From positions 1 to 64,000 of the forward strand of contig JBBFLV010000002.1 in assembly GCA_037478835.1 (NCBI GenBank): DNA of 64,000 nucleotides, in the 5' to 3' direction. The translations under genes were made by a program, and so were the position numbers. The DNA comes from 630D-37 sp037478835. GTDB taxonomy: Bacteria; Chloroflexota; Anaerolineae; Anaerolineales; Villigracilaceae. Positions 42,724-51,603 of the stretch are shown one piece after another. Under the pieces are notes generated by a model that saw nothing but the letters and a program-made list of their open reading frames with translations, did not search any database and was not told the origin of the DNA. Position 1 is the first letter of the stretch. Every line of letters begins with the position of its first letter.

Positions 42724-44040
42724 TTAGGCTCCTTCGTGCGTGTTGACCCCGCGCCCGATGCCGCGATAGTTGAATCCCAGCTCACGCATGATCTGCGGCT
42801 GGTAGATATTCCGTCCATCGAGAATCACCGCTTGACGCATGGCGCCGCGCAGACGCTCTAGATCGAGCTGCTTGAATTCATTCCAGTCGGTGACGACGAT
42901 CAACGCATCGCAACCGGTGGCCATTTGATAAGGGTCGGGATACATTTTGACGGCCGGCAGCAAGGGGCGAGCGACTTCCATCGCCACCGGATCGTAGGCG
43001 CGGACCTCGGCGCCGGCGGCGACCAGCGCTTCGGCGATGTCGATCGAGGGGGCCTCGCGCATATCGTCGGTGTTCGGCTTGAAGGCCAGGCCCAACAAGC
43101 CGATCACTTTGCCGTTCAGATCGCCGATCATCTCTTGCAGGTGACGCACGGCGTCCTTGCGGCGGCGATAGTTCACCTCCATCACCGATTCCAGGATGCG
43201 CGGCTTCAATCCTTTTTCCTGTGCCATGTAGGCCAGGGCTTTCACGTCCTTTGGGAAACAGGAGCCGCCCCATCCCAGGCCGGCATCTAAGAAATAGGGG
43301 CCGATGCGCTTATCATAGCCCATGCCGGCAGCCACCTCTTTCACATCCGCGCCGTAGGCCTCGCAGATATCGGCGATCTCGTTGATGAAAGAGATCTTGG
43401 TCGCCAAGAAAGCGTTCGAGGCATATTTGATCATCTCTGCCGTGCGCAGATCGGTGATCACGATCGGCGCGCGTAGCGGCAAATGGAGCTGGGCGACTTT
43501 CTCGGCGGCCTCGCGATCCAAGGAGCCGACGACGACGCGATAGGGGTTCATGAAGTCGCTGATCGCCGTGCCTTCGCGCAGGAACTCAGGGCAGGAGACG
43601 ACGGAGAAGGGGATTGGCTGTTTCTGGTGGCGACGCACAATATCGGCCACCCAGTCCCCGGTCCCGATCGGCACGGTGGACTTGTTGATGATGATCAGCG
43701 GAGCGGTCATGTTTTCGGCAATGGCGCGTGCCGCCGCGGCGACGTATTGCAGATCGGCTTCCCCGTTCACGCCGGAAGGGGTGCCCACGGCAATGAAGGC
43801 AAACTCGGTTTCCTGAAGCGCTTCAGCATAGGAGGTGGTGAAGGAAAGTCGCCCGGCGTTGACATTGCGCCGCACCAATTCCTCCAACCCCGGTTCGTAG
43901 ATCGGCATCACGCCGCGCTTCAACCCCTCAATGCGCGCTTTGTTCACGTCCAGCGCCACCACCTTATTGCCCAGATCGGCAAAGCAGGCGGCGGTGACCA
44001 ACCCAACGTAACCGACACCAATGACGGTGATCTTCTTCAT
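42724..44040 (-). CDS. ugd: UDP-glucose 6-dehydrogenase
   Basis: 438 residues. The NAD-binding GVGYVGLVTAACFADLG, the substrate motif SCPEFLREGTA and the catalytic Cys in GGSCFPKD are present, as is the C-terminal GLAFKPNTDDMREAPS. It oxidises UDP-glucose to UDP-glucuronate for surface polysaccharides. The ATG at 44038-44040 has AAAGGA 7 nt upstream; a TTG two codons earlier is less likely. It is followed one base after its stop by the methyltransferase gene. Confidence 0.95.
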   Translation of the reverse strand: MKKITVIGVGYVGLVTAACFADLGNKVVALDVNKARIEGLKRGVMPIYEPGLEELVRRNVNAGRLSFTTSYAEALQETEFAFIAVGTPSGVNGEADLQYVAAAARAIAENMTAPLIIINKSTVPIGTGDWVADIVRRHQKQPIPFSVVSCPEFLREGTAISDFMNPYRVVVGSLDREAAEKVAQLHLPLRAPIVITDLRTAEMIKYASNAFLATKISFINEIADICEAYGADVKEVAAGMGYDKRIGPYFLDAGLGWGGSCFPKDVKALAYMAQEKGLKPRILESVMEVNYRRRKDAVRHLQEMIGDLNGKVIGLLGLAFKPNTDDMREAPSIDIAEALVAAGAEVRAYDPVAMEVARPLLPAVKMYPDPYQMATGCDALIVVTDWNEFKQLDLERLRGAMRQAVILDGRNIYQPQIMRELGFNYRGIGRGVNTHEGA

Positions 44041-44130
44041 GTGCAAATCCTTTCTGCAAGGTAGTTTTGAACAGAGTCTAAATATACTACAGTTTCAGCG
44101 TGTTCTTGTGCCTATGGATGGCTGTGAACG

Positions 44131-44165
44131 TGACGGTGGACTGTAGATGGTAGACCGTGGATCGA
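44131..44165. repeat. Short heptamer repeat array upstream of ugd
   Basis: About five units such as GGACTGT, AGATGGT and AGACCGT, in the orientation of the array at 13395. Confidence 0.6.
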
Positions 44166-44177
44166 TTTCTTGCCCAT

Positions 44178-44265
44178 CTGACCACCCGACCACGCGACTA
44201 TCTGACCATTCGACCACCCGACCATTCCACTACTCGACCAATTGACCATCCGACCACACAACTAC
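44178..44265. repeat. Octamer tandem repeat (CCGACCAC-like)
   Basis: Eleven contiguous 8-bp units, for example CTGACCAC, CCGACCAC, TCGACCAC and CCGACCAT. There are no spacers, so it is not CRISPR. The array ends 4 nt before the -10 box of the SpoU gene. Confidence 0.8.
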
Positions 44266-44269
44266 GGGG

Positions 44270-44275
44270 TAAAAT
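44270..44275 (+). promoter_or_regulatory. -10 box of the SpoU methylase gene
   Basis: TAAAAT preceded by GGGG, 6 nt before the ATG at 44282, next to the octamer array. Confidence 0.5.
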
Positions 44276-44281
44276 CAGCGT

Positions 44282-45085
44282 ATGCTGATCACCAGTGCCC
44301 AGAATTCCCTGATCAAACAGGTGCGCGCCCTGCACCAGCGGAAAGAGCGCCAGAAAAGCGGCCTCTTCCTGGTAGAGGGCATCTTGCCGATCGGCGCCGC
44401 GCTCGAAGCCGGCTGGGAGATTACCCATTTGCTCTACGATCCGCAGCGCCTGGAAAGTGAATTCGGTCGGCAGATCCTCCAGCAGGTCGAAGCGCGGGGT
44501 GGGCTGGTGCGTGCCGTGGCATCCTATGTCCTGGAAAGTGTGAGCGAAAAGGAAAATCCGCAAGGTTTGCTGGCGATCGTGCGTCAGCGCTCGCGCACCC
44601 TGGCCGATCTGCTTCCACAAACGTTGCACTTTGGGGCGGCGCTGGTCACGCCGCAGGATGCCGGCAACGTGGGCACCGTGCTGCGCACGCTGGATGCGGT
44701 GGGTGGGGATGTGCTGTTCCTGCTCGAAGGGGGCGTGGACCCTTACCATCCGGGGGTGGTGCGGGCAAGCATGGGGGCGTTGTTCTGGGTCCCCTGGGTG
44801 CAGGCCTCGTTCGCAGAATTCCTTTCCTGGGCGCGCCGGCACGGGCTCTTTCTTTTGGGCACTTCGGCGCATGCCCGGCAAGATTACCGTCAACTGCGGC
44901 CGCGGCATCCCTGGGTGCTCGTCCTGGGCAACGAGCAAAAGGGGCTGAGCGCCGAGCAACGCGCCGCCTGCGATACCGAGGTCGCTTTGCCGATGCGCGG
45001 CCGGGCCAGCTCCCTCAACCTGGCCATCGCGGCCGGGATTCTGCTTTACCATTACGCTTTTGGAACGGAAACGCTCACTCCTTAA
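44282..45085 (+). CDS. SpoU-family RNA 2'-O-methyltransferase
   Basis: 267 residues. A small N-terminal substrate-binding domain (about 1-100) precedes the knotted SPOUT domain with DAGNVGTVLRTLDA, VLVLGNEQKGLS and LPMRGRASSLNLA. It methylates ribose in tRNA or rRNA (TrmH or RlmB type); the target is not decidable. No ribosome site precedes the ATG, in keeping with a leaderless mRNA. It overlaps the convergent MFS gene by 11 bp. Confidence 0.9.
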   Translation: MLITSAQNSLIKQVRALHQRKERQKSGLFLVEGILPIGAALEAGWEITHLLYDPQRLESEFGRQILQQVEARGGLVRAVASYVLESVSEKENPQGLLAIVRQRSRTLADLLPQTLHFGAALVTPQDAGNVGTVLRTLDAVGGDVLFLLEGGVDPYHPGVVRASMGALFWVPWVQASFAEFLSWARRHGLFLLGTSAHARQDYRQLRPRHPWVLVLGNEQKGLSAEQRAACDTEVALPMRGRASSLNLAIAAGILLYHYAFGTETLTP

Positions 45086-46229
45086 GCCACTTTTGACTGG
45101 CCAGGAATGCCAGCAACATGATCGCCGCACCGGTGAGGAAGGGATAGTTAAGGTTCAGTTCGAGCATACTCCCGGCCCAAAGCGGACCAAAAACGCGTCC
45201 AAGGCTCATATAGGCATTGTTCAGACCCATGGCTATGCCCTGTCCCTCACGAGCGCGACGCGAAATGAGCGTGGCTACGCCGGGACGTAGCATGGCGTTG
45301 GTAAAGATGAAGAAACTGGATGTTAGGATCACTTCAGGGAGTGTGCGTGCCAGCAACATGAGCGAAAAACCGAAGATGCTGGCAAATAGCGACCCCTTCA
45401 CCACGCGCACATCTCCCCAGCGACGGGTCGCCGGCCCGGTGAGCACTCCCTGCACAAAGGCTGAACTTAGGCCAACGGTCATCATGATCATGCCCACCGT
45501 TTGGGGCGAGTAATGATAGCGTTGCTCCGTGTAGTAGGCGAAGATGCCCTCGAAGTTAGTCAGGGCGAAATTGTGCAAAAAGGCCAAGATCAACAAGAAA
45601 CCGATGGGGGAAGAAAGGGCCCGGAACATGGCTCGGAATTGTGGACCGTGCACCGGAGTGTAACGGCGTTGATGCGGAGGCAGCGATTCCGGCAGCAGGA
45701 GCCAGATCAACAATCCGCTTAGTAAAGAGAGAGCACCTGCCAGGAGAAAAGGTGCCTGGAGGGAATAGCCTCCCAGAAGCCCGCCCAAACCGGGGCCGAG
45801 GACCATGCCGGTGCCGAAAGCGGCGCCGCTCAACCCCATGCCGGCACTGCGATCCCGATCATCCGTGGTATCGGCGATAAAGGCCATCGAGACCGGCAGA
45901 ATGGCGGAGGAGAATAGACCTCCCAGGGCGCGGAAAATATACAACCATCCCAGCGAAGAGGAAAACCCAAAGCCGAACATGGTGATGGCGTTTCCCGTAG
46001 CACCCAGGATCAGGATCGGCTTGCGCCCGTACCGATCCGAGAGCGCGCCCCAGAAGGAGGAGAAGATAAATTGCATCAGGGAGAAAATGGTCATCAGCAG
46101 TCCCATGCTCATGCCGCCTCCGCCGAATGCTTCGACGAGGAACGGCAGAAGGGGGATCACGATCCCAAAGCCGAGCATGGCGACCACCAGCAGGAAGAAG
46201 AGCAGAGTCAGAGTGCGCTTAGAGGACAT
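45075..46229 (-). CDS. Major facilitator superfamily drug-efflux-type transporter
   Basis: 384 residues with about 12 helices. The loop 2-3 motif WGALSDRYGRKPILI and the motif C-like FGTGMVLGPGLGGLLGG put it with the TetA/multidrug H+ antiporters. The substrate is unknown. Its start is 3 nt after the stop of the nucleotidyltransferase gene, and it lacks a strong ribosome site, so translation may depend on the upstream gene. It is the last gene of a kinase, nucleotidyltransferase, pump operon. Confidence 0.88.
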   Translation of the reverse strand: MSSKRTLTLLFFLLVVAMLGFGIVIPLLPFLVEAFGGGGMSMGLLMTIFSLMQFIFSSFWGALSDRYGRKPILILGATGNAITMFGFGFSSSLGWLYIFRALGGLFSSAILPVSMAFIADTTDDRDRSAGMGLSGAAFGTGMVLGPGLGGLLGGYSLQAPFLLAGALSLLSGLLIWLLLPESLPPHQRRYTPVHGPQFRAMFRALSSPIGFLLILAFLHNFALTNFEGIFAYYTEQRYHYSPQTVGMIMMTVGLSSAFVQGVLTGPATRRWGDVRVVKGSLFASIFGFSLMLLARTLPEVILTSSFFIFTNAMLRPGVATLISRRAREGQGIAMGLNNAYMSLGRVFGPLWAGSMLELNLNYPFLTGAAIMLLAFLASQKWLKE

Positions 46230-46232
46230 TTT

Positions 46233-47261
46233 TCAAAGAAGGTGCGGTAGAGTATCCAAATTGACCCCGTGCTGGTTCGCGTAGGATTCCAGCGTTTCTT
46301 CCACCCGATCCAGATAGTGATCCAGCGCCTCCAGGCGGGGAGAATGCACCCCCTTTTCCCAACCCAGACGGCGCAGGAATTCAAGCCAGTGAAGCCGCTG
46401 TTCCTCCGGCAGCGCCATCGCCGCCCAGGTCCAGGTGCGCAGCAGCGGCCAGAGGGCAAATCCCGGCCTTTCTCCTTCCAGATAGTGACGAATCCCTTGC
46501 AGATAATACTGCAGGCGCGCGGGATGGAGATCGCTCACCCGGGTGGCCGTTTGTGCTGCGGCCTGAAAATCGTTTTCCCAGTGCGGTAACCATTCCTGGA
46601 CCTCCGTCAGGAGGCCGCTAAATTCTCCCAGCAGTTCCAGGAAGGGTGAAAACAATTCTTGCAGCTGCAATTCTGCCAGTCGCCGGGAGAAATCGTGCAG
46701 AAAACGGCGCTCGGTCAAGGGGGAGCCGTTGAGCTGCATGAGCGCATTGGCGGCCTGAGCGAGTGTCTCCAGCCAGGCATTCATCTCCTTTGCATCCCAT
46801 GTAGAGACCTGCGAGAGCGCTAGCCACCCTCTTCGGCTCTCGGCGACCAGGTGAAAGGCACGCTGACAGATACTTCCTGGCGCGCTGAATTCCCCTCCGG
46901 CGCGCACGCCGGCCTGCAGGAATTCAAAGAACGGTTGCCGTTCGTAAAGGAGGATGGCATCATACAGCTCATGTCCCAAAGTGGGGTGCAGGCGTAACTG
47001 ACGCGAGGGAGGGTAATCGGCGCGAGCGCGATGCAGGATATCCAGGTGAATGCCGGCCGGCAAAGCGACGATCTCGCGCCATAGGGGGGGCCGTGTCTCG
47101 TGGACGATCACCAGATCGATATCGGTGTTTTGCCCCAGGAACGGTTCTGCACTGCGCAGCGAACCGATCAGGTAAACGGCAAGAACGTCCGCCTGGTTAT
47201 AAGCGCGTTCCTGGGCAGTCTCGCGTGCCAGCCTGAGCAGAGATTCTCGCGTCACGCGCAT
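46233..47261 (-). CDS. Protein with N-terminal nucleotidyltransferase (pol-beta) domain
   Basis: 342 residues. The N-terminal domain shows GSLRSAEPF followed by TDIDLVIV, the G-S...D-x-D active-site pattern of the pol-beta nucleotidyltransferase fold. The rest (about 110-342) is helical, Leu-rich and lacks known motifs, resembling the accessory region of aminoglycoside- or protein-modifying nucleotidyltransferases. GAGGTG precedes the ATG. It lies 8 bp after the kinase gene. The substrate is unknown. Confidence 0.75.
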   Translation of the reverse strand: MRVTRESLLRLARETAQERAYNQADVLAVYLIGSLRSAEPFLGQNTDIDLVIVHETRPPLWREIVALPAGIHLDILHRARADYPPSRQLRLHPTLGHELYDAILLYERQPFFEFLQAGVRAGGEFSAPGSICQRAFHLVAESRRGWLALSQVSTWDAKEMNAWLETLAQAANALMQLNGSPLTERRFLHDFSRRLAELQLQELFSPFLELLGEFSGLLTEVQEWLPHWENDFQAAAQTATRVSDLHPARLQYYLQGIRHYLEGERPGFALWPLLRTWTWAAMALPEEQRLHWLEFLRRLGWEKGVHSPRLEALDHYLDRVEETLESYANQHGVNLDTLPHLL

Positions 47262-47269
47262 GTTTCACC

Positions 47270-47905
47270 TCACGAAAGGGGCAGAGAAGGCTGATAGGGA
47301 AGCAAATTCAGCGTTTGCCGGATGCGTTGTTCGATGTGCTGCAAATGTTCTGGGTAGAGCACAAAGTTCAGAGCATTGGTGTCGATGGTCAAAACGGGGG
47401 TGTCGTCGTAGGGATGGGCAAAGAATTCCTCGTAGGCGCGGTTCAGGAGATCGATATATTCGCGCTCCATATTGCGTTCATAGGGACGATCCCGCAAGGC
47501 GATGCGTTGCATCAACACATCCGTGCTGGCGCGCAGGTAAACGATCAGATCCGGACGGGGAATCTTTTCCGCCAACGCCTCGTGGACTCGGTAGTACATC
47601 TCCAACTCATCGCCGCTCAGATTAATGCGGGCAAAAAGGGCATCTTTGGCGAAGGTGTAGTCCGAGATCAGATTTTTCCCTGCCGCCAGGATCTGCGGCA
47701 CGGCTCGTCGCTGTTGATGATAACGGCTCAAGAGAAAGAAGATTTGCGTTTGGAACGCATACCGTGCCCGATCGGTATAGAAGGCAGAAAGGAAGGGATT
47801 TTCTTCAAAGACTTCCAGCAATAGCTCGGCCTCAAAAAGCAGTTGCAACAATCGTGCCAGTGTGGTCTTTCCGACGCCGATCACTCCCTCGATGGCAATG
47901 TACAT
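47270..47905 (-). CDS. Deoxynucleoside kinase (dGK/dAK type)
   Basis: 211 residues. The P-loop is GVIGVGKT at residues 7-14. ISDYTFAKDALFA is the family's conserved segment, and a lid region with DRPYERNMEREYI follows. Such kinases phosphorylate deoxyguanosine or deoxyadenosine for salvage. AGGAGA precedes the ATG, about 30 nt downstream of a TATAAT. First gene of an operon with the nucleotidyltransferase and MFS genes. Confidence 0.9.
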   Translation of the reverse strand: MYIAIEGVIGVGKTTLARLLQLLFEAELLLEVFEENPFLSAFYTDRARYAFQTQIFFLLSRYHQQRRAVPQILAAGKNLISDYTFAKDALFARINLSGDELEMYYRVHEALAEKIPRPDLIVYLRASTDVLMQRIALRDRPYERNMEREYIDLLNRAYEEFFAHPYDDTPVLTIDTNALNFVLYPEHLQHIEQRIRQTLNLLPYQPSLPLS

Positions 47906-47937
47906 GTTTTCTCCTATGTTTGGGATGTGCAGAGGGG

Positions 47938-47943
47938 ATTATA
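47938..47943 (-). promoter_or_regulatory. -10 box of the kinase operon
   Basis: TATAAT on the minus strand preceded by AAGG, with a leader of about 30 nt that contains AGGAGA. No clear -35. Confidence 0.5.
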
Positions 47944-48189
47944 CCTTAACCGCTATCCCCGGAGAGCTGTAGGGTGGAAAGATAGAGTTTTGAGTCTACC
48001 GCCAAAACCATGTTTTCGCACAAATACTCTACCGGGATAGGATACAGATGAGCGCGGGTGAGAGGGACAAACACGGATTTTAAAGGCATTTTTGGCTTAA
48101 GCAAAAGTCGCCGGAAATTTTGCGCCAAGCAGGCTTTTTATAGAATCTTTTCTCAGAGAGTCGGGGATTTTTGCCGGGAGTCCTCTTTG

Positions 48190-48229
48190 AAAAAATGATT
48201 GTGGGACAGAGGTCTCCACTCTGTCCCAC
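48190..48229 (-). terminator. Terminator of the octaheme/NrfD operon
   Basis: A perfect 11-bp stem GTGGGACAGAG/CTCTGTCCCAC with a 7-nt loop, followed on the minus strand by AATCA and six T. It lies 34 nt after the NrfD stop codon. Confidence 0.85.
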
Positions 48230-48262
48230 AGCAAGAAGTGAAAATCGGTCCGGACTTTCCTT

Positions 48263-49519
48263 TCACCGAGAGAGCGCCACCTCTTCTGCCTCGACGTGGA
48301 GGCTTTTTGCTTCCTCGGTCACCCAGCGATGATCCACCACGCGCAGGTATTTGACGCCCAGCGAGAAGGCCAACAATCCATAAGCAAGGATGCCCAAGGT
48401 GGTGATCCATTCAACTGGGGCAGGGTGGTAGGTGGTATAAGCGATCTGGATCGGGCCGGGCAGGTAGGAAACGACCACCATCAGGCCCACCAGGTTTGTA
48501 TCCCAACGATAGGCAACCACTCCGGCCGCGGCCAGGAAGAGCGCCACCATGCGCCAGAAGGGGTTTTGCCGAGCCGGTTGATAGAGCAAAATGATCATCG
48601 GCAGCAGGATGCCCATGATCATCTCGCCGAACCAGAAGTTGAAGGAAAGCGTGCCTTTGGTCAGGATTTGCAACCCTTCACTGCGGCCGGGAGCGTACGT
48701 GTAGGTCGTAGCCAACAGATCCCAGGCGCGGAAGTAGAAGTAGGCGATCAACAGGTAGCCGACGAAGTGAGCTGTGCGTTCCAGGAGCACATCGTTGACC
48801 TTGGCCTGCCTGCTCAGGCGAGCGGCGATCATCGAAGCCAGCACCGTGAGCGAGATGCCGCCGATGATCGCTGAGAGCATAAAAAGCACGGAGAGTTCTG
48901 GCTTAAACCAGATCGGTCGCGCCTTGAGCACGCCATAGACTGCGCCCAAAGAAGATTGGTGCAGGCTGGAAAGCAGCAATCCCACCACCGCCAGGAAGGG
49001 AGCGAGATGGTGCGCTTGTTTCATCAGATTGCTCAGTTTGGGAAAACGCTCTCGGAGGAAGCTCCAGGAAGCCAAGGTGGGCATGTTCTCTAGAATTAAC
49101 ACGAGCAGGTAGAGACAGACGCACATGGTCACTTCCCAGAGCGTGGAATGCGGATTCCAATAGACTAAGGGATGCCAGAAATTCTGTGGGCGACCGATAT
49201 CCAGTAACAAGGCACAAAGCGCCATGGTGTAGCCGATCAAGCCGATGAAAAGGGCCGTGCGGGCCAGCGGCTGATAGCGTTTTAGACCAAATAGGTGAAC
49301 CCCGGCGCATAAGCTGAAAGCCCCGGCAGCCAGAGCGATCGAGGAAAGGTCAAGGGTGATCCATAAGCCCCACGGCACCCAATCGCTCAGGTTGGTGATG
49401 ATCAGCCCTTTCCAGAAAACCAGCACCCCACCCGCAAGGCCGAGCACTATCATCAGGCCGAGCGCTACCAGCCAGATTTTCCAGGGATCGAAGGGAACGA
49501 GGCGTAGAAAGCGTTTCAT
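48263..49519 (-). CDS. NrfD/PsrC-family membrane quinone-interacting subunit
   Basis: 418 residues with about ten helices, the size of the long (HybB-like) NrfD form. Family features are WGLWITLDLSSIALAAGAFS, LLDIGRPQNFWH near the middle and SFNFWFGEMIMG later. The subunit holds the quinone site and exchanges electrons with the FeS partner. Its start overlaps the stop of the ferredoxin gene by ATGA, so the two are co-translated. It is last in a five-gene operon that ends in a strong terminator. Confidence 0.92.
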   Translation of the reverse strand: MKRFLRLVPFDPWKIWLVALGLMIVLGLAGGVLVFWKGLIITNLSDWVPWGLWITLDLSSIALAAGAFSLCAGVHLFGLKRYQPLARTALFIGLIGYTMALCALLLDIGRPQNFWHPLVYWNPHSTLWEVTMCVCLYLLVLILENMPTLASWSFLRERFPKLSNLMKQAHHLAPFLAVVGLLLSSLHQSSLGAVYGVLKARPIWFKPELSVLFMLSAIIGGISLTVLASMIAARLSRQAKVNDVLLERTAHFVGYLLIAYFYFRAWDLLATTYTYAPGRSEGLQILTKGTLSFNFWFGEMIMGILLPMIILLYQPARQNPFWRMVALFLAAAGVVAYRWDTNLVGLMVVVSYLPGPIQIAYTTYHPAPVEWITTLGILAYGLLAFSLGVKYLRVVDHRWVTEEAKSLHVEAEEVALSR

Positions 49520-50301
49520 GATCCTCCCTCCATCTTCTCAGGTTGTGGCGGAATGTAATAGACCCGTGGTTGCGTGCCCAAATCCTCGCGCAAGCGATAG
49601 GTCGGTTGTTCGCGCAGTGCTTTGCTCACGGGCGAATCCGGATCGTTCAGGTCACCGAAGAGCCGCGCTTTCGTCGGGCAGGCGACCACGCAGGCCGGCG
49701 TGGCGTCGGCGTCTATGCCGGGCGTCAGGCCCAGTGCCAGGCCGCGATCGATGCGCTGATAGCAGAAAGAACACTTCTCGACCACACCTCGGGGCCGTCG
49801 CTCCACTTCCGGCTGTCCCCAAGTGGGTACCGCCGGGTTCGGCCCGCGGAAAGCCTCCCAATTGAAGGCGCGTGCGCCATAGGGGCAGGCGATCATGCAG
49901 TAGCGGCAACCGATGCAGCGATCGTAATCCATCATCACAATGCCGTCGGCGCGGTAGTAGGAAGCACCGACCGGGCATACATCCACGCACGGCGCCTTGG
50001 CACAATGCATACACGGACGGGGCAGGTAGATCAGGTGTCCGTCCAGCTCGCCCACCAGGCTCACTTCGTTCCAGGAAATGTTGGGTGGCACATCGTTATG
50101 GGCTCGGCAGGCGAGCGTGCAGTAGCCACATCCGGTGCATTTGGAGAGATCGATCACCATAGCCCATTGGTGCTTCCCTTGCGGTGTTGGAGCGGTGGCA
50201 CGGGCCGGCTGCAGGTAACGCAGGGTGACCAAGGTCGCCCCACCGACCGCCATGAGCTTCAAGACATCCCGTCGTCCGATGCGGTTCGATTTTCCGCGCA
50301 T
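49516..50301 (-). CDS. Tat-exported four-cluster ferredoxin (NrfC/DmsB/HybA type)
   Basis: 261 residues. The twin-arginine signal GRRDVLKLM (R10, R11) with a hydrophobic stretch to about 36 sends it outside. Four 4Fe-4S cluster motifs are visible: CTGCGYCTLAC, CMHCAKAPCVDVCP, CIGCRYCMIACP, and a CSFC/CVVACP pair. It would carry electrons between the NrfD quinone site and the octaheme cytochrome. No molybdopterin subunit is encoded next to it, although this subunit type usually serves one. Confidence 0.93.
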   Translation of the reverse strand: MRGKSNRIGRRDVLKLMAVGGATLVTLRYLQPARATAPTPQGKHQWAMVIDLSKCTGCGYCTLACRAHNDVPPNISWNEVSLVGELDGHLIYLPRPCMHCAKAPCVDVCPVGASYYRADGIVMMDYDRCIGCRYCMIACPYGARAFNWEAFRGPNPAVPTWGQPEVERRPRGVVEKCSFCYQRIDRGLALGLTPGIDADATPACVVACPTKARLFGDLNDPDSPVSKALREQPTYRLREDLGTQPRVYYIPPQPEKMEGGS

Positions 50302-50310
50302 GGCAACCTC

Positions 50311-51240
50311 CTAGTGATGATGGATCAGGCGATGATAGATCTTCTCTAGCCACGGGGAAAGGATCATGCCGGCGGCCAGGCCGATCAGCGCGGCCAGCAA
50401 TGCATAGCCGGTCGGGCTAACCGGCTGCGGTTCCGGAGAGAGCGAGGCGGATTGGGGCATCAAGGGCAACGGAGTCGGGTTTGCTGCCGCCGCACCGGCG
50501 GTGTTGTTGCCGGGGCCGTGCATTTGCTCCGCGTGGCAGGTTGTGCAGGTTTCCAGACTGGCGTTGAAAGAGTGATCCGGAATGGTGTGCGGCGCGCGAT
50601 CGGCGGATTCCAGATGCTCCAGGTGACAATCCACGCAGGAAAGCCCGGCCTGATGGTGCAGGCTATAGGGGAAATCCATGCTCACTTCTTTGTGACAGGT
50701 GATGCAGAGCTGAGAAGCATCGGCCTTTTCTCCATCGTGCACGGCCTTCAGCGAAGTGCTATGGGGGTCGTGACAGGTCACGCAGCTCATCCCACGCTGA
50801 TAGTGAGCGCTCACCCTCCAGTTTTGCCAGCCGAAGCGCGTATCACTGTGACAGCGCCCACACAGATCGGGGGAGCGGTCGACGGGCATCGGCGAACGCG
50901 GGTGATCGGCCGGCACCGGACCGTGACAGGCCGTGCAGCTCACGTTCTCGCTTTCCCAGGTGCCGCTGCCGGGATCGAACCCGGTGGTGTGGCAGACCAG
51001 ACAGGCACCGGGTTTCCCTTGGGCGGTCCATTCTTCCTGAAAGCGTGGATCGTTGCCGGCAGTACCGTGGGCACTGTTCATCCAGTTCATGTTGAATTCG
51101 GTGTGACAGGTGGCGCAGTTCGACACCGGTGAAGAGGTCGCCGAGCCTTCTTCCCCTTGACCGGTCGCGATCCCCAGGGTTAGGCCGGCGAACAGGAGTG
51201 CAGTCACGATAGAGATCAGAAAACGGGTGCTTCTACGCAT
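50311..51240 (-). CDS. Membrane-anchored octaheme c-type cytochrome
   Basis: 309 residues. A signal peptide or anchor spans residues 5-27. Eight CxxCH sites lie at 42-46, 80-84, 102-106, 127-131, 153-157, 179-183, 202-206 and 232-236, all with the normal CX2CH spacing. A Pro-rich linker leads to a C-terminal helix at 278-298. The compact spacing (about 24 residues per haem) suits a wire-type cytochrome rather than a catalytic octahaem enzyme such as Otr or Hao. GGAGG lies 6 nt before the ATG. It lies between the CW protein and ferredoxin genes. Confidence 0.92.
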   Translation of the reverse strand: MRRSTRFLISIVTALLFAGLTLGIATGQGEEGSATSSPVSNCATCHTEFNMNWMNSAHGTAGNDPRFQEEWTAQGKPGACLVCHTTGFDPGSGTWESENVSCTACHGPVPADHPRSPMPVDRSPDLCGRCHSDTRFGWQNWRVSAHYQRGMSCVTCHDPHSTSLKAVHDGEKADASQLCITCHKEVSMDFPYSLHHQAGLSCVDCHLEHLESADRAPHTIPDHSFNASLETCTTCHAEQMHGPGNNTAGAAAANPTPLPLMPQSASLSPEPQPVSPTGYALLAALIGLAAGMILSPWLEKIYHRLIHHH

Positions 51241-51595
51241 GTTTGCCTCCGAAAACGTTGAGGAATGCATAGCGGGGAATCGGAGCTTTCAGAAAGACCT
51301 CACAGCCCAGGCATTCTGGCGTGAGGTAACCGTTTGCCCGTCGGCGCAATTGCCAGCAGGGCACGGTGGATTCATAGGCCGGACAATCGACGCGCACTTC
51401 CGGTGGGCATTGACGGACGTCCCAACAGGTAGGGCGTTCTTCGGCCTGGAGGGGCATCTGTTTCATGGCCTGTTCTCTCCATTTCCGATCCAGGCGATGC
51501 AGAAAGGTAGCGATCAGCCATGTCAACCCCAGCGGAATTGCCAGCCGAACCAGCAGTCCGGCCAAAACGGCCAGGAATTCCATCAGCGCTTCCAT
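51233..51595 (-). CDS. Membrane protein with a CPAY/CW-type cysteine domain
   Basis: 120 residues. One or two N-terminal helices (about 1-30) are followed by a cysteine domain with CWDVRQC, CPAY, a later CW and a final C-LGC-EV. This spacing resembles the short cysteine domain found in some bacterial sensors and membrane proteins (CW...C...CPAY...CW...C...C). It might bind a metal or a redox cofactor; the role is not known. GAGG lies just before the ATG, and the stop overlaps the cytochrome start by 8 nt. Confidence 0.7.
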   Translation of the reverse strand: MEALMEFLAVLAGLLVRLAIPLGLTWLIATFLHRLDRKWREQAMKQMPLQAEERPTCWDVRQCPPEVRVDCPAYESTVPCWQLRRRANGYLTPECLGCEVFLKAPIPRYAFLNVFGGKHA

Positions 51596-51603
51596 AAACC
51601 ACC

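Larger units (their letters stand above)
47906..48262. other. Intergenic region between the kinase and NrfD operons
   Basis: 357 bases without a supported gene. It holds the kinase promoter on the left and the terminator of the NrfD operon on the right. The middle shows nothing I can interpret. Confidence 0.6.

Noticed and set aside
44178..44265. Possible CRISPR array
   Set aside because: The repeat units are only 8 bp, contiguous and without spacers. No cas genes are present.
44198..45130. 310-codon minus-strand frame over the SpoU gene
   Set aside because: It includes the octamer array as coding sequence and lacks any family pattern. The plus-strand frame is a clear SPOUT methylase.
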